In this document: positions 17,327 through 26,471 of the stretch, in pieces
How positions within the stretch are numbered: the stretch's first letter is position 1
How the letters are laid out: each line of letters opens with the position of its first letter
Source of the DNA: Bacteroidales bacterium
GTDB lineage: Bacteria > Bacteroidota > Bacteroidia > Bacteroidales > UBA932
Assembly: GCA_017959005.1 (NCBI GenBank)
Contig: JAGDBO010000012.1
Location: 114,003 to 178,002, forward strand
Reading direction: 5' to 3'
DNA: 64,000 nt
Position numbers and translations under genes: made by a program
Notes under the pieces: model-generated
Databases searched by the model: none
What the model was told of the DNA's origin: nothing
Seen by the model: only the letters and a program-made list of their open reading frames with translations

Positions 17327-18226
17327 CTACATTGTAGCAAGAAGTTTTGCGTACTTTCTTACGCACCTTCTCACTTTTGCCCCCTTCACGAGTTTAATCT
17401 CTTCCGGCAGGCCGGCAATAAACCTGGCGGCTCCCAGCGGAGAGCAGATCTCCGTCTTTAAGGTCCAGGTGGAAGCGTCATCCTCAGAAAGATATTTTTC
17501 ACTTAACGGATATTCCTCCAATAACAGGTTCTTGGCTCTGAGTGAGAGTTTTAGAATAAGTTCCTCTCTCTCGTTTCCACTCATACGGAATATATCCACC
17601 TCAGCCGCCTTATGCTCTTTCTCATACTTCCAGTTCTTCTCCAACTCCACCACGCTCCCAATTCTCTCCGTCTTAAATACCTTGTTCTGCTTGTCTGCGG
17701 TGTCATAGCACCAAACGGATATGTAGTTGGTAGTGAAAGCAAAAGGTTCCACAGTACGGTCAGATACCTTTCCGGTGTGGGAACTGGAGTAGTTCTTCAG
17801 AACCACCTGTTTCTTCTCCTCCATAGCCTCCGCCAGAGCGTTTACGTTGCTGGCATTCTCTCCCTTTACAACCACATCTGCAATGGAGGTGCAGCTGTAA
17901 ATGGTGGCCAGTTTCCTTCTCAGATTCTGCTTAATGACGTTGGTATCATCTATGCCATCTATGAGGCGGTTAACCATATATGCCTCCTCATCAGTGAAAT
18001 GGACCAGTTGAGATATCTCCTTAAAGAAGCGGCTCTCCTTGGCAATATGGTAGTAATCTCCGCTCTTCTGCACCACAAACCCCGCCGCCTTAAAGGTATC
18101 TAAATAACGGTAAATAGATCTGTATGAGGTTTCTAACCTGTCTGCAAGCTCATAAATGGTGTAGTTGTTTCCGCTGGAAAGCAACATCATCAGTCTGAGC
18201 ATTCTTTCTACTTTGGGCTGGTCCAT
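17327..18226 (-). CDS. WYL-domain transcriptional regulator (second of a tandem pair)
   Basis: A 299-residue regulator. A clear N-terminal HTH_11 winged helix (about 1-65; MLRLMMLLSSGNNYTIYELA, LETSYRSIYRYLDTFKAAGF) is followed by a WYL domain (about 135-200; KKQVVLKNYSSSHTGKVSDR, VEPFAFTTNYISVWCYD) and a WCX-type C-terminal region (LSLRAKNLLLEEYPLSEKYL). It is shorter than, and only distantly related to, the WYL protein next to it. The 95-bp gap between them carries a promoter and inverted repeats, so they are probably separate transcription units. Target genes are unknown. Confidence 0.85.
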   Translation of the reverse strand: MDQPKVERMLRLMMLLSSGNNYTIYELADRLETSYRSIYRYLDTFKAAGFVVQKSGDYYHIAKESRFFKEISQLVHFTDEEAYMVNRLIDGIDDTNVIKQNLRRKLATIYSCTSIADVVVKGENASNVNALAEAMEEKKQVVLKNYSSSHTGKVSDRTVEPFAFTTNYISVWCYDTADKQNKVFKTERIGSVVELEKNWKYEKEHKAAEVDIFRMSGNEREELILKLSLRAKNLLLEEYPLSEKYLSEDDASTWTLKTEICSPLGAARFIAGLPEEIKLVKGAKVRRCVRKYAKLLATM

Positions 18227-18246
18227 AACTAAACAAACAATAATAA

Positions 18247-18888
18247 TTATTTGATTATCAAATCTTCCACCTTAACCTTGGGAACATAGTGAATACCGTT
18301 CTCCCTAAAATATCTGTGGTCTTCTTTCTCTGCAATATGGAGAATCTGATACTTCTCCGCACTCTTTCCTATAGCAATTACCAGAAGAGGGGTCATTCCC
18401 TCTCCCACAACTCTCTCTGCCTCAGCCTTCTCAAAGGCTCCTATGCAGATGCCGTTCAGCCCCATATCTACCGCCTTAAGCAGCATGCTCTGAGCAGAGA
18501 TTCCCAAATCTATATCTGTCCATCTGTTTAAAGGCTCTGAGCTGCAGATTATTATAAAGGCATTTGGCTCAGTTCCCTTAAACGGAAGGTGAAGTTCCGG
18601 CAGCGCTCCTCCCAGTTTAATAAAACGGCAGAAGGCTTCAGCCTCAGTACCTACAAGCAGTTTGAATCTCAGTACCTGCTGGTTACGGGCAGAAGGAACC
18701 AGTGTATTTACAGATACAATCTCCCTAAGTTCCTTTTCACTAACCTTATAGGATGAGTCATATCCTCTGCAGCTGCGGTTCTTAAGCAGCAGAGTATCCA
18801 GGCTCTTATGCACCGGATGAACTTTCACGCTCTTTTTTCTTCTCATCTGAAGATCCTCAAACTTCTTTCCCAAATAATTGTCTGCCAT
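18247..18888 (-). CDS. nitroreductase family protein (FMN-dependent oxidoreductase)
   Basis: A 213-residue nitroreductase-fold enzyme. Matching features: the FMN-phosphate region LLLKNRSCRGYDSSYKVSEK (RSCRGYD for the usual RRSxRxF), VPSARNQQVLRFKLLVG, the helix DLGISAQSMLLKAVDMGLNG, ICIGAFEKAEAERVVGEG and LLVIAIGKSAEKY. Such enzymes use NAD(P)H to reduce nitro or quinone compounds. The natural substrate is not evident. The gene lies between the DUF4143 ATPase gene (19 nt upstream) and the second WYL regulator. Confidence 0.87.
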   Translation of the reverse strand: MADNYLGKKFEDLQMRRKKSVKVHPVHKSLDTLLLKNRSCRGYDSSYKVSEKELREIVSVNTLVPSARNQQVLRFKLLVGTEAEAFCRFIKLGGALPELHLPFKGTEPNAFIIICSSEPLNRWTDIDLGISAQSMLLKAVDMGLNGICIGAFEKAEAERVVGEGMTPLLVIAIGKSAEKYQILHIAEKEDHRYFRENGIHYVPKVKVEDLIIK

Positions 18889-18907
18889 AAAATTAATTAT
18901 TTGTAAA

Positions 18908-20098
18908 CTAATTAAACAAATCTACGGGGTTAATGCTCAGGAAATCTTCTGCCTTCATTCCTCCGTCACCGACAACCAGTACTAGATGGGGTTTGTACTG
19001 GACCTTGAACTCTTCCAGACCTTTATTACTGTGGTCTGAATTACTCTTGACTTCAATTGCAATCACTTTGCCTTTCTTTTCCAAAACATAATCGACCTCA
19101 GTTCCCGGGTTGGTTCTCCAATAGTATACCTTGTAATCACCGGCATAGGCATAACTCATGATATGAGCACCAATAGCAGACTCAAATAATCTACCCCACA
19201 GAGAAGGGTCTTGAACAGCATCCTCAAAGGACTTCTCGCAATAAATATTTTTCAAAGCGTTGTTATATACCTGATGCTTGGGAACGCTGTTTCTCTTCCT
19301 TGCCAAATCTACAGCATACTTGTTTAAGCCACAGACTAGTCCTGCTTGAGACAGAAGATTAAGATATCCGGCTATGGTTGTTGAATTTCCGGCATCCTGC
19401 AGTTGGCCAATCATCTTGGTAAGGGATAACTCCTTCCCGGAATAAGCTGCAGATAGTTCAAAGGTCTGCCGGAGCAATGCCGGTTTAGCTATCTTCTCGT
19501 TGACCAAGATATCTTTGTTGATGGTTGCATCAACGATAGAGCCGGTAACGTAATCCCGCCAGCGGTCTTCATCTTCAATGAGTTCCGAGGCACCAGGATA
19601 AGCGCCATAGTAGAGGAATTGATCCAAGGTGAAGCCGAAGGCATCACGCATTTCAGCAAAAGACCAGTGAGAGAGGATGATACGCTCAAAGCGGCCTTGC
19701 AAACTATCAGAAAGGCCTTTGTCCAACATGGCGCGGGAAGAGCCCAGTAGGATGACTTTGAGATTGATATTGTAGAAAGTGTCAGAGTCCCATTCCTTCT
19801 TAACAACCTCGCTCCATCCGGCAATCTTCTGTATTTCGTCAATGACTAGAATGAGTTCCTTCAAACCCTCAACGCGCATCTTGGCGCGGGCGGCATTCCA
19901 GCAATCGCTGATCCAACTGAGCTGGGTGGCAGGGACGGCATCGGCAGGAAAAAAGACGAACGGAATGTCCAAAGCATTGACTACCTGCTTCATCAGGGTG
20001 GATTTACCTACCTGGCGAGGTCCCATTATAACTTGGATGAAACGGCGTTTTTCTTGCATTCTTTTAAGAAGAGTGTGATATTGTTTCCTCTGATACAT
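18908..20098 (-). CDS. AAA_14/DUF4143 ATP-binding protein
   Basis: A 396-residue ATPase of the archaeal-type AAA_14 plus DUF4143 group, very common in Bacteroidota and of unknown function. Walker A is GPRQVGKST (residues 26-34), Walker B is LILVIDEIQKI, and a sensor arginine region follows (LLGSSRAML, DSLQGRFERIILSHWSF). The C-terminal DUF4143 region has a PD-(D/E)XK-like tail (WRTNPGTEVDYVLEKKGKVI, AIEVKSNS), which suggests nuclease ancestry. Codon choice looks more GC-rich (GCG, CGG) than in flanking genes, which hints at recent acquisition. Directly repeated 10-mers lie at its promoter. Confidence 0.88.
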   Translation of the reverse strand: MYQRKQYHTLLKRMQEKRRFIQVIMGPRQVGKSTLMKQVVNALDIPFVFFPADAVPATQLSWISDCWNAARAKMRVEGLKELILVIDEIQKIAGWSEVVKKEWDSDTFYNINLKVILLGSSRAMLDKGLSDSLQGRFERIILSHWSFAEMRDAFGFTLDQFLYYGAYPGASELIEDEDRWRDYVTGSIVDATINKDILVNEKIAKPALLRQTFELSAAYSGKELSLTKMIGQLQDAGNSTTIAGYLNLLSQAGLVCGLNKYAVDLARKRNSVPKHQVYNNALKNIYCEKSFEDAVQDPSLWGRLFESAIGAHIMSYAYAGDYKVYYWRTNPGTEVDYVLEKKGKVIAIEVKSNSDHSNKGLEEFKVQYKPHLVLVVGDGGMKAEDFLSINPVDLFN

Positions 20099-20124
20099 AG
20101 TAATTTATGTTCTGATTTTAAATT

Positions 20125-20156
20125 TTACTCAATGCACTGCGCAAAATTACTCAATG
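20125..20156 (-). repeat. paired direct repeats flanking the DUF4143 gene's transcription start
   Basis: TTACTCAATG occurs at 20125-20134 and 20147-20156, 22 bp apart (two helical turns). One copy overlaps the upstream edge of the -7 element and the other lies just past the predicted start. The layout suggests an operator for a cooperatively binding repressor. Confidence 0.5.
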
Positions 20157-20173
20157 GATTTAAGATTTGCAAA
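20142..20173 (-). promoter_or_regulatory. promoter of the DUF4143 ATPase gene
   Basis: On the reverse strand TTTG (20173-20170), a 20-nt spacer and TAATTTTG (20149-20142). Both elements match the Bacteroidota consensus, giving a leader of about 40 nt before the ATG at 20098. Confidence 0.65.
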
Positions 20174-20249
20174 TATCCTCCCATAAATAATCATTGTATT
20201 TTGTAAAAAAGGCTATCGTGAGTAAATTTACAATGATTTTGGTTGAGGT

Positions 20250-22004
20250 ATGTTCAAGACTTTGTTGAGGCAGATTAAGCAGTATAAATGGGCGGTAATT
20301 CTGACACCCGTATGGACCACACTGGAGGTGGTTATGGGGGTTCTTATTCCATACGTAACCGCCTCAATCATAGATAAGGGGATAAGTGCTGGGAATATGA
20401 GGAACGTCTATATTTATGGACTGCAGATGGTTGGAATGGGGTGTCTGAGTTTGCTGTTTGGTATTCTGGCGGGGCGTTATGCCGCTTATTCATCTACTGG
20501 TGTGGCGGCAAACCTGAGAGATGCAATGTATAGGAATATACAGCGCTTTTCCTTTTCTGATATAGATAAGTTCTCTGCAGCGGGGCTTGTAACCCGCATG
20601 ACCACAGACGTTTCCAACGTACAGAACGCCATTCAGATGCTGCTTAGAACCTCCTTCAGAGCACCGTTGAGCTTGGTTTCCAGCTTGGTAATGTGTTTTT
20701 TCATACATCCTTCTCTGAGCCTTATCTTCTTTATTGCAATGGCTGTTCTGGGAGTATGTCTCTTTTTTCTGATATCCAGGGCTGCCAAACTGTTCCAGGA
20801 GATATTCCGCCGCTATGATGCCTTAAACTCTGTGGTTCAGGAGAATGTATCTGCCATTAGAGTTGTGAAGGCCTTTGTGAGGGAGAATCATGAACTGAGA
20901 AAACTGGACAGGGCTGCACTTTCACTCTACAACCTGAACGTAAAGGCGGAGGGATTAATGGCTCTGAATGACCCAATTATGAACGTTGTGGTTTACGGCT
21001 GCATAATCTCTCTCTCCTGGTTTGGAGCCCATTTTATTGTGGCGGGAGATCTTACAACCGGCCAGCTGACATCTCTTTTCTCATACATAATGATGGTGAT
21101 GATGTCTCTGATGATGCTCTCAATGATTGTGGTTCAGATAACTATGAGTGCCGCCAGCGTTAAGAGAATTGCAGAGGTGATTAACGAGGAGCCTGATATG
21201 TATAACCCAAAGAGCCCTGTGTTTGAGGTTAAAAACGGAGAGATTGAGTTTAAGGATGTCTGTTTCTCATATAAACCGGGCGGAGATTATGCTCTCTCTG
21301 ATATCAATCTTAAGATAGAATCCGGTATGACTGTGGGCATTATAGGAGGAACGGGCAGCGGAAAATCCTCTTTGGCCTATCTGATAAGCCGTCTTTATGA
21401 TGTAAGCAAGGGCTCTGTTAAGGTTGGTGGAGTTGATGTAAGAGATTATGACATAGGCGTTTTGAGAAATGCGGTGGCTATGGTTTTACAGAATAACACT
21501 CTCTTTTCCGGAACGGTGTTGGAGAACCTGAGGTGGGGAAAGGAGGATGCAACGGAAGAGGAGTGCCGCAGGGCCTGCATAAGTGCCTGTGCAGATGAGT
21601 TTATCTCCTCACTCAAAGATGGTTATAACAGCGTGGTGGAACAGGGTGGCACAAACTTCTCCGGTGGACAGAGGCAGCGTCTCTGTATTGCCAGGGCACT
21701 TGTAAAATCTCCTAAGGTGCTCATTCTGGATGACTCCACCTCTGCCGTAGATACAGCAACGGAGGCGGCAATAAGGAGGACATTTGAGGAGAGGATACCA
21801 GGGACAACCAAGATTATAATCTCCCACAGGATTCTGAGCGTGCAAAATGCAGACGTGATAGTTTTGATGAATGAGGGTAGGGTATGCGGCTGCGGCTCTC
21901 ATAAAGAGTTGCTTGAGAGTTCTCCTATCTATCTGGATATCTATAATATGCAGAGTTCTATGGGTGCGGAGAGTGACTTTGATTCTAAAAATTTGAAGAG
22001 ATGA
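20250..22004 (+). CDS. ABC exporter half-transporter, degenerate-site subunit
   Basis: A 584-residue protein: six-helix type I exporter membrane domain (about 15-305) followed by an ATPase domain. Walker A is GGTGSGKSS, signature FSGGQRQ, Walker B LILDDSTSAVD and H-loop IISHRIL. The residue after the Walker B Asp is Asp, not the catalytic Glu. In heterodimeric exporters such as TM287/288 and BmrCD this marks the subunit with the degenerate site. The partner gene overlaps by ATGA. Likely exports lipids, drugs or peptides. Substrate unknown. Confidence 0.92.
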   Translation: MFKTLLRQIKQYKWAVILTPVWTTLEVVMGVLIPYVTASIIDKGISAGNMRNVYIYGLQMVGMGCLSLLFGILAGRYAAYSSTGVAANLRDAMYRNIQRFSFSDIDKFSAAGLVTRMTTDVSNVQNAIQMLLRTSFRAPLSLVSSLVMCFFIHPSLSLIFFIAMAVLGVCLFFLISRAAKLFQEIFRRYDALNSVVQENVSAIRVVKAFVRENHELRKLDRAALSLYNLNVKAEGLMALNDPIMNVVVYGCIISLSWFGAHFIVAGDLTTGQLTSLFSYIMMVMMSLMMLSMIVVQITMSAASVKRIAEVINEEPDMYNPKSPVFEVKNGEIEFKDVCFSYKPGGDYALSDINLKIESGMTVGIIGGTGSGKSSLAYLISRLYDVSKGSVKVGGVDVRDYDIGVLRNAVAMVLQNNTLFSGTVLENLRWGKEDATEEECRRACISACADEFISSLKDGYNSVVEQGGTNFSGGQRQRLCIARALVKSPKVLILDDSTSAVDTATEAAIRRTFEERIPGTTKIIISHRILSVQNADVIVLMNEGRVCGCGSHKELLESSPIYLDIYNMQSSMGAESDFDSKNLKR

Positions 22005-23902
22005 AACAGGCGGGATTAATGGGAAGAGGCCCCAGAGAGAGGGTAGAAGTGAATATGAGCGGCAGGGAGAAACTCTCTACCGTGGCCCGTCTTTTTCGTC
22101 TGATATTCAGGAACAATGGTTGGAAGATAGCCATAGTTCTGGTATGCATCTTAATCTCTACTTTGGCAACCCTGGCCTCAACACTCTTTACTAGAAGCCT
22201 GATAGACAAATACATAGTACCGCTTATTGGAAATGCTTCTCCGGATTTCCAACCGCTGGCTCTGGCTTTGGTAAAGCTGGGAGCGGTTCTGATTGTGGGA
22301 GTTGGGGCCGCTTACGCCTACAATCTAATTATGATATATGTGAGCCAGGGAACTTTGAAAACGCTGAGATACAGCCTGTTTGAACACATGGAGAGACTTC
22401 CTCTGAAGTCCTTTGATTCACGCAGCCACGGGGAACTGATGAGTCTTTACACCAATGATGTAGATACTCTGCGACAGGTTGTGGGGCAGAGCATTCCGCG
22501 TCTTTTCCAATCTCTGGTGACAATCATCTCCACCTTTGTGAGTATGGTGGTTCTAAGTATTCCGCTTACCGTGGTCTCTCTCTTAATGGCTATTCTTATG
22601 TACTTTGTTACCAGGCGTTTGGGAGGAATTTCAAAGAAGTATTTTACGGAGAGGCAGAAGAATCTGGGGCTTATGAACGGATACATTGAGGAGATGGTCT
22701 CCGGCCAGAGGGTTGTGAAGGTTTATTGCTATGAAAACAGGGCAATTGAACGCTTCTCCGTATTGAATGAGAACCTGCGTAAGAGTGTCTATAATGCAAA
22801 CAAGGTTGCCAATGTTGTTATGCCTATAAACAGCAACTTGGGCAACTTTGGATATGTTTTGATTGCAATAATAGGTGCCTTGATTGCAATAAGCGGCACT
22901 CCTGCCTGGTATCTTGCAGGATTGAACGGTTCTATACTCACATTGGGTACTCTGGTCGCATTCCTCACTCTGCAGAAGAACTTCACAAGGCCTGTCTCTC
23001 AGATAAGTAACGAGATTAACTCCATTGTAATGGCAAGTGCCGGAACGGACAGAATCTATGCACTATTGGATGAACCAAAGGAGAGGGACGAGGGAAAGAT
23101 TACACTTGTAAAGGAGGGGAATTTAAGCTGGTCTTGGAATGATCCGGCAACTGGTATGAAGATTCCGCTTAAAGGAGAGGTCTCTCTTAAAGATGTGGAT
23201 TTCAGCTATGTGGAGGGGAAGCAGGTTCTTTATGACATCACGCTTACTGCATACCCGGGGCAGAAGATTGCTTTTGTGGGAGGAACGGGAGCCGGTAAAA
23301 CCACCATTACCAACCTTATAAACAGATTCTACGAGATTCAGGACGGAGTGATTACATACGACGGGCTGGATATAAGAGATATAGAGAAAGACTCTTTGAG
23401 AAGGAGTCTTGGAATTGTTCTCCAGCAAACCAATCTCTTCTCCGGAACAATAATGGACAATATACGTTACGGAAGATTGGATGCAACTGATGATGAGTGT
23501 ATTGCAGCGGCTCAAACAGCCTGTGCAGACGGCTTTATTAGACGTCTGCCTAACGGATACAACACCAAAATTGAGGCAGACGGAGGCAACCTCTCACAGG
23601 GTGAAAGACAGTTGCTTGCTATTGCACGTGCCGCGGTTGCAGCCCCTCCGGTATTGATTCTGGATGAGGCAACCTCCTCCATAGATACCAGAACGGAGAA
23701 GCTGATACAGAGCGGAATGGACTCCCTTATGAAGGGGCGTACAACCTTTGTGATTGCCCACAGGCTCTCAACTATACGCAATGCAGATTACATTATGGTT
23801 ATGGAGCAGGGCAGAATAATTGAAAGGGGCAAACACAATGAACTGCTTGCCCTTAAGGGTAAGTATTACGAGCTCTTTACAGGAAACAGACTAACGGACT
23901 AG
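22001..23902 (+). CDS. ABC exporter half-transporter, catalytic subunit
   Basis: A 633-residue partner of the preceding gene, with six membrane helices then an ATPase domain. Walker A is GGTGAGKTT, Walker B LILDEATSSID with the catalytic Glu, and H-loop VIAHRLST. Its signature is LSQGE instead of LSGGQ, the usual counterpart in heterodimeric exporters, because this signature faces the partner's degenerate site. A short insertion (SWSWNDPATGMKI) precedes the ATPase core. The start overlaps the upstream stop (ATGA) and the stop overlaps the convergent atoE stop by 4 bp. Confidence 0.92.
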   Translation: MKQAGLMGRGPRERVEVNMSGREKLSTVARLFRLIFRNNGWKIAIVLVCILISTLATLASTLFTRSLIDKYIVPLIGNASPDFQPLALALVKLGAVLIVGVGAAYAYNLIMIYVSQGTLKTLRYSLFEHMERLPLKSFDSRSHGELMSLYTNDVDTLRQVVGQSIPRLFQSLVTIISTFVSMVVLSIPLTVVSLLMAILMYFVTRRLGGISKKYFTERQKNLGLMNGYIEEMVSGQRVVKVYCYENRAIERFSVLNENLRKSVYNANKVANVVMPINSNLGNFGYVLIAIIGALIAISGTPAWYLAGLNGSILTLGTLVAFLTLQKNFTRPVSQISNEINSIVMASAGTDRIYALLDEPKERDEGKITLVKEGNLSWSWNDPATGMKIPLKGEVSLKDVDFSYVEGKQVLYDITLTAYPGQKIAFVGGTGAGKTTITNLINRFYEIQDGVITYDGLDIRDIEKDSLRRSLGIVLQQTNLFSGTIMDNIRYGRLDATDDECIAAAQTACADGFIRRLPNGYNTKIEADGGNLSQGERQLLAIARAAVAAPPVLILDEATSSIDTRTEKLIQSGMDSLMKGRTTFVIAHRLSTIRNADYIMVMEQGRIIERGKHNELLALKGKYYELFTGNRLTD

Positions 23903-25245
23903 GCCCAGATAAGCAGTCCGGTGCAGATGAGAATTCCTGAAACCACCAAATCTATAAGGCAGAATCCCATTATGTCTCTTGCATTGAGTTTTGCAATGGC
24001 CAGTGCAGGCAGTGCCCAGAACGGCTGAATGAGGTTTGTCCAGGCATCTCCCCAGGCAATGGCCATTCCCGTAAGTCCCGGATCTACATTGAGTTGCGCT
24101 CCCGCTGTGAACATAATAGGGGCCTGTATTGCCCAGTGTCCTCCTCCGGATGGTACAAACATATTAAGAATTGCAGCACAGAGGAAGGTGAGCAGAGGGT
24201 AGGTGGTGTGATTGGATACTGAAATGCAGGCGTTGCTGAGTTCCGTTCCAAGGCAGATTCCGCTCTCTCCAACTCCCATAATGATTCCCATAATTCCCGC
24301 ATAGAAAGGGAATTGTAGGAGTATGCCTGCCGCTCCCGTGGCACTTTTACCAAAGGCCTTAACGTATGAGAGAGGCTCCTTGTGGAGTATGATACCAAGG
24401 AAGAGGAAGAGCATTATTACAAAGTTGAGGTCTATAGAACCTCCGTGTACTAACTTGATAACCAGGTATGAAAGACCGAGCAATGAGATAAGAAGAGAGA
24501 GGATGCGGCTCTTCTCCATCTTCTCTGCAGGGGATTTGGCAATCTTTGCTTTAGGGGCCTCATCTTCTGCCAGAAGAGCGGGGTCTATTGATATAACTCC
24601 CTCATTCTTAGGGTGCATAAGGGAGTTTACAAGTACCAGCGCTACAATAATCACAAAGACCATTACAAGGTTGTGAGGGTCTAAAATGGTGGAGGAGACC
24701 GGAATAGGGTTCTCTACCGCACCGCGGGTTATCTCCTTAAGGCCCGCTCCCGGGGTAGCCATCGTGAGTGGTATGGAACCGGAAAGTCCTGCGTGCCAGA
24801 CAACAAAGCCGCTGTAGGCGGAGGCTATGAGCAGGCGGTAATCTACGCCTCTGAGTTTTCTGGCAATCTCCTTTGCAAAGATGACTCCCACAATAAGTCC
24901 GAAGCCCCAGTTGAGCCAGCAGGCAATAGCTGAAATGCCTGTTACAAGGGCAATTGCACCGGCAGGGGTCTTGGGCAGTGAGGCCAGCGCGCTAATGGCT
25001 TTCTTAACGGACGGGGCGGCTGCCAGGGTGGAACCGCAAACCAGAACCAACGCCATCTGCATTGCAAAGGCCAGAAGTGACCAGACTCCGTTGCCCCAGT
25101 GCTCTACCACCTCCATAGGGGTCTGATGGCAGATTGGGATTGCAATTATGAAGGCAATAATGGTAAGAAGTACCGCAAAAATAAATGGATCAGGAAGATA
25201 CTTCTGAACTACGTTTACGCAGGCTTTGATTATTTTCTGAAACAT
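23899..25245 (-). CDS. atoE: short-chain fatty acid transporter, AtoE family
   Basis: A 448-residue, roughly 12-helix membrane protein of the AtoE family (short-chain fatty acid:H+ symport). Diagnostic stretches: KYLPDPFIFAVLLTIIAFII, WGNGVWSLLAFAMQMALVL, WLNWGFGLIVGVIFAKEIAR, GHWAIQAPIMFTAGAQLNV and AIAWGDAWTNLIQPFWALPA. In a fermenter it may move acetate, butyrate or branched acids. It is divergent from the ilvE/ketoacid oxidoreductase operon, whose products become branched short-chain acids, so a functional link is plausible but inferred. Confidence 0.9.
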   Translation of the reverse strand: MFQKIIKACVNVVQKYLPDPFIFAVLLTIIAFIIAIPICHQTPMEVVEHWGNGVWSLLAFAMQMALVLVCGSTLAAAPSVKKAISALASLPKTPAGAIALVTGISAIACWLNWGFGLIVGVIFAKEIARKLRGVDYRLLIASAYSGFVVWHAGLSGSIPLTMATPGAGLKEITRGAVENPIPVSSTILDPHNLVMVFVIIVALVLVNSLMHPKNEGVISIDPALLAEDEAPKAKIAKSPAEKMEKSRILSLLISLLGLSYLVIKLVHGGSIDLNFVIMLFLFLGIILHKEPLSYVKAFGKSATGAAGILLQFPFYAGIMGIIMGVGESGICLGTELSNACISVSNHTTYPLLTFLCAAILNMFVPSGGGHWAIQAPIMFTAGAQLNVDPGLTGMAIAWGDAWTNLIQPFWALPALAIAKLNARDIMGFCLIDLVVSGILICTGLLIWA

Positions 25246-25268
25246 AACCTCTCTGATTAAAACGGTGG

Positions 25269-25276
25269 CAAATATA
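25269..25276 (-). promoter_or_regulatory. -7 element for atoE
   Basis: The reverse strand reads TATATTTG, matching TAnnTTTG and ending 24 nt before the atoE ATG. The -33 position is not convincing. Confidence 0.4.
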
Positions 25277-25353
25277 CTTAAAAAAGGGGCCTTTTGTAAA
25301 AATTAAAAATTCTCTTGATTTGGCTGTTTTGCTTTAAATTTTTTTAATTTCAT

Positions 25354-25383
25354 TTTGTTTTGATTGAAATTTTGTTAAATTTG
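25354..25383 (+). promoter_or_regulatory. promoter of ilvE operon
   Basis: TTTG (25354-25357), an 18-nt spacer and TAAATTTG (25376-25383) in a very AT-rich tract, giving a leader of about 38 nt before the ATG at 25425. Confidence 0.6.
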
Positions 25384-25424
25384 TATCAACTAATAAATAA
25401 TTGACAAACTTATTTACTACTGAT

Positions 25425-26462
25425 ATGAAGAATCTAGATTGGGGAAAGTTATCATTCTCTTATACTAAGACAGATTACATCATTTACAGCACTTTCAGCG
25501 ATGGTAAATGGTCCGCTCCGGTGCTTACAAAAGACTTCACTTATCCTTTCAGCGTATATGCAGGAGCCCTTCACTACGGTTCATCCTGCTTTGAGGGCAT
25601 GAAGTGCTTCAGAGGAGTTGACGGTAAGGTACGTCTTTTCCGCCCGGAAGAGAATGCTAAACGTCTTATTAGAAGCGCAAAGTTTTTGGATTTACAAGCT
25701 CCTTCAGTTGAGCAGTTTATAGAGATGTCTCTGATGGTTATTAAGGCAAATGCAGAGTACATTCCGCCATACGAGACCACGGCTTCTCTCTATTTGAGGC
25801 CTCTGCTGGTAGGTGTTAATCCTCAGCTTGGTATCCGCTCCTCTTCAGAGTCTATGTTCATTATAATGGCTTCTCCTGTAGGAACTTACTCTGGTGACAA
25901 GATTCTGGTTCCGGGTACTGCAGTTGTTGGAAGAAACTATGACAGAGCCGCTCCTAACGGTTCCGGCAGTTACAAGATTGGTGCAAACTATGCGCAAAGT
26001 CTTCACCCTTACAACATTGCACACGCTCAGGGATACCGTGAACTGCTCTTTTTGGACAGCAAGACAAACTCTCTGATTGAAGAGTTTGGTTCTTCCAACT
26101 TCTTTGCTATTAAGGGAAATACATACATCACTCCTAACTCTCCTTCCGTTCTTCCTTCAATTACAAACGCTAGTTTGAGAACGGTTGCCGCAGATTTTGG
26201 AATGAATGTGGAGATGAGAGAGATCCCTCTTACGGAAATGGCTGAGGTTGAGGAGGCTAACTCCTGCGGAACTGCAGTGGTTATTACTCCAATATGCAGA
26301 ATAGATGACAAGATCCGTCTGGAGGATGAGAAGCCTTCACGCAGTTACACCTTTGCAAACGAGTGCGGTCCTAAGAGCAGAAAGCTCTATGACCAGATCA
26401 TTGGTTTCCAGAAGGGTACGTTGGAAGACCGCCACAACTGGATAATGTTTGTAGATTGTTAA
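25425..26462 (+). CDS. ilvE: branched-chain amino acid aminotransferase
   Basis: A 345-residue class IV PLP aminotransferase that interconverts Val, Leu and Ile with their 2-oxo acids. Landmarks: LHYGSSCFEGMKCFRGVDGK, the catalytic lysine in SGSYKIGANYAQSL, EFGSSNFFAIKGN and the phosphate-binding SCGTAVVITPI. Start: ATG at 25425. The open frame begins with a TTG at 25401, but a good promoter ends at 25383, which leaves room for a normal leader only with the ATG. It heads the operon with the TPR protein and the ketoacid:ferredoxin oxidoreductase, so a catabolic direction (amino acid to oxo acid) is plausible. Confidence 0.95.
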   Translation: MKNLDWGKLSFSYTKTDYIIYSTFSDGKWSAPVLTKDFTYPFSVYAGALHYGSSCFEGMKCFRGVDGKVRLFRPEENAKRLIRSAKFLDLQAPSVEQFIEMSLMVIKANAEYIPPYETTASLYLRPLLVGVNPQLGIRSSSESMFIIMASPVGTYSGDKILVPGTAVVGRNYDRAAPNGSGSYKIGANYAQSLHPYNIAHAQGYRELLFLDSKTNSLIEEFGSSNFFAIKGNTYITPNSPSVLPSITNASLRTVAADFGMNVEMREIPLTEMAEVEEANSCGTAVVITPICRIDDKIRLEDEKPSRSYTFANECGPKSRKLYDQIIGFQKGTLEDRHNWIMFVDC

Positions 26463-26471
26463 AAAGAGGTG

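Noticed and set aside
20196-20245. CATTGTA/TACAATG inverted repeat before the ABC exporter
   Set aside because: Seven-base arms far apart in AT-rich DNA could be chance, and no TAnnTTTG element is placed suitably.
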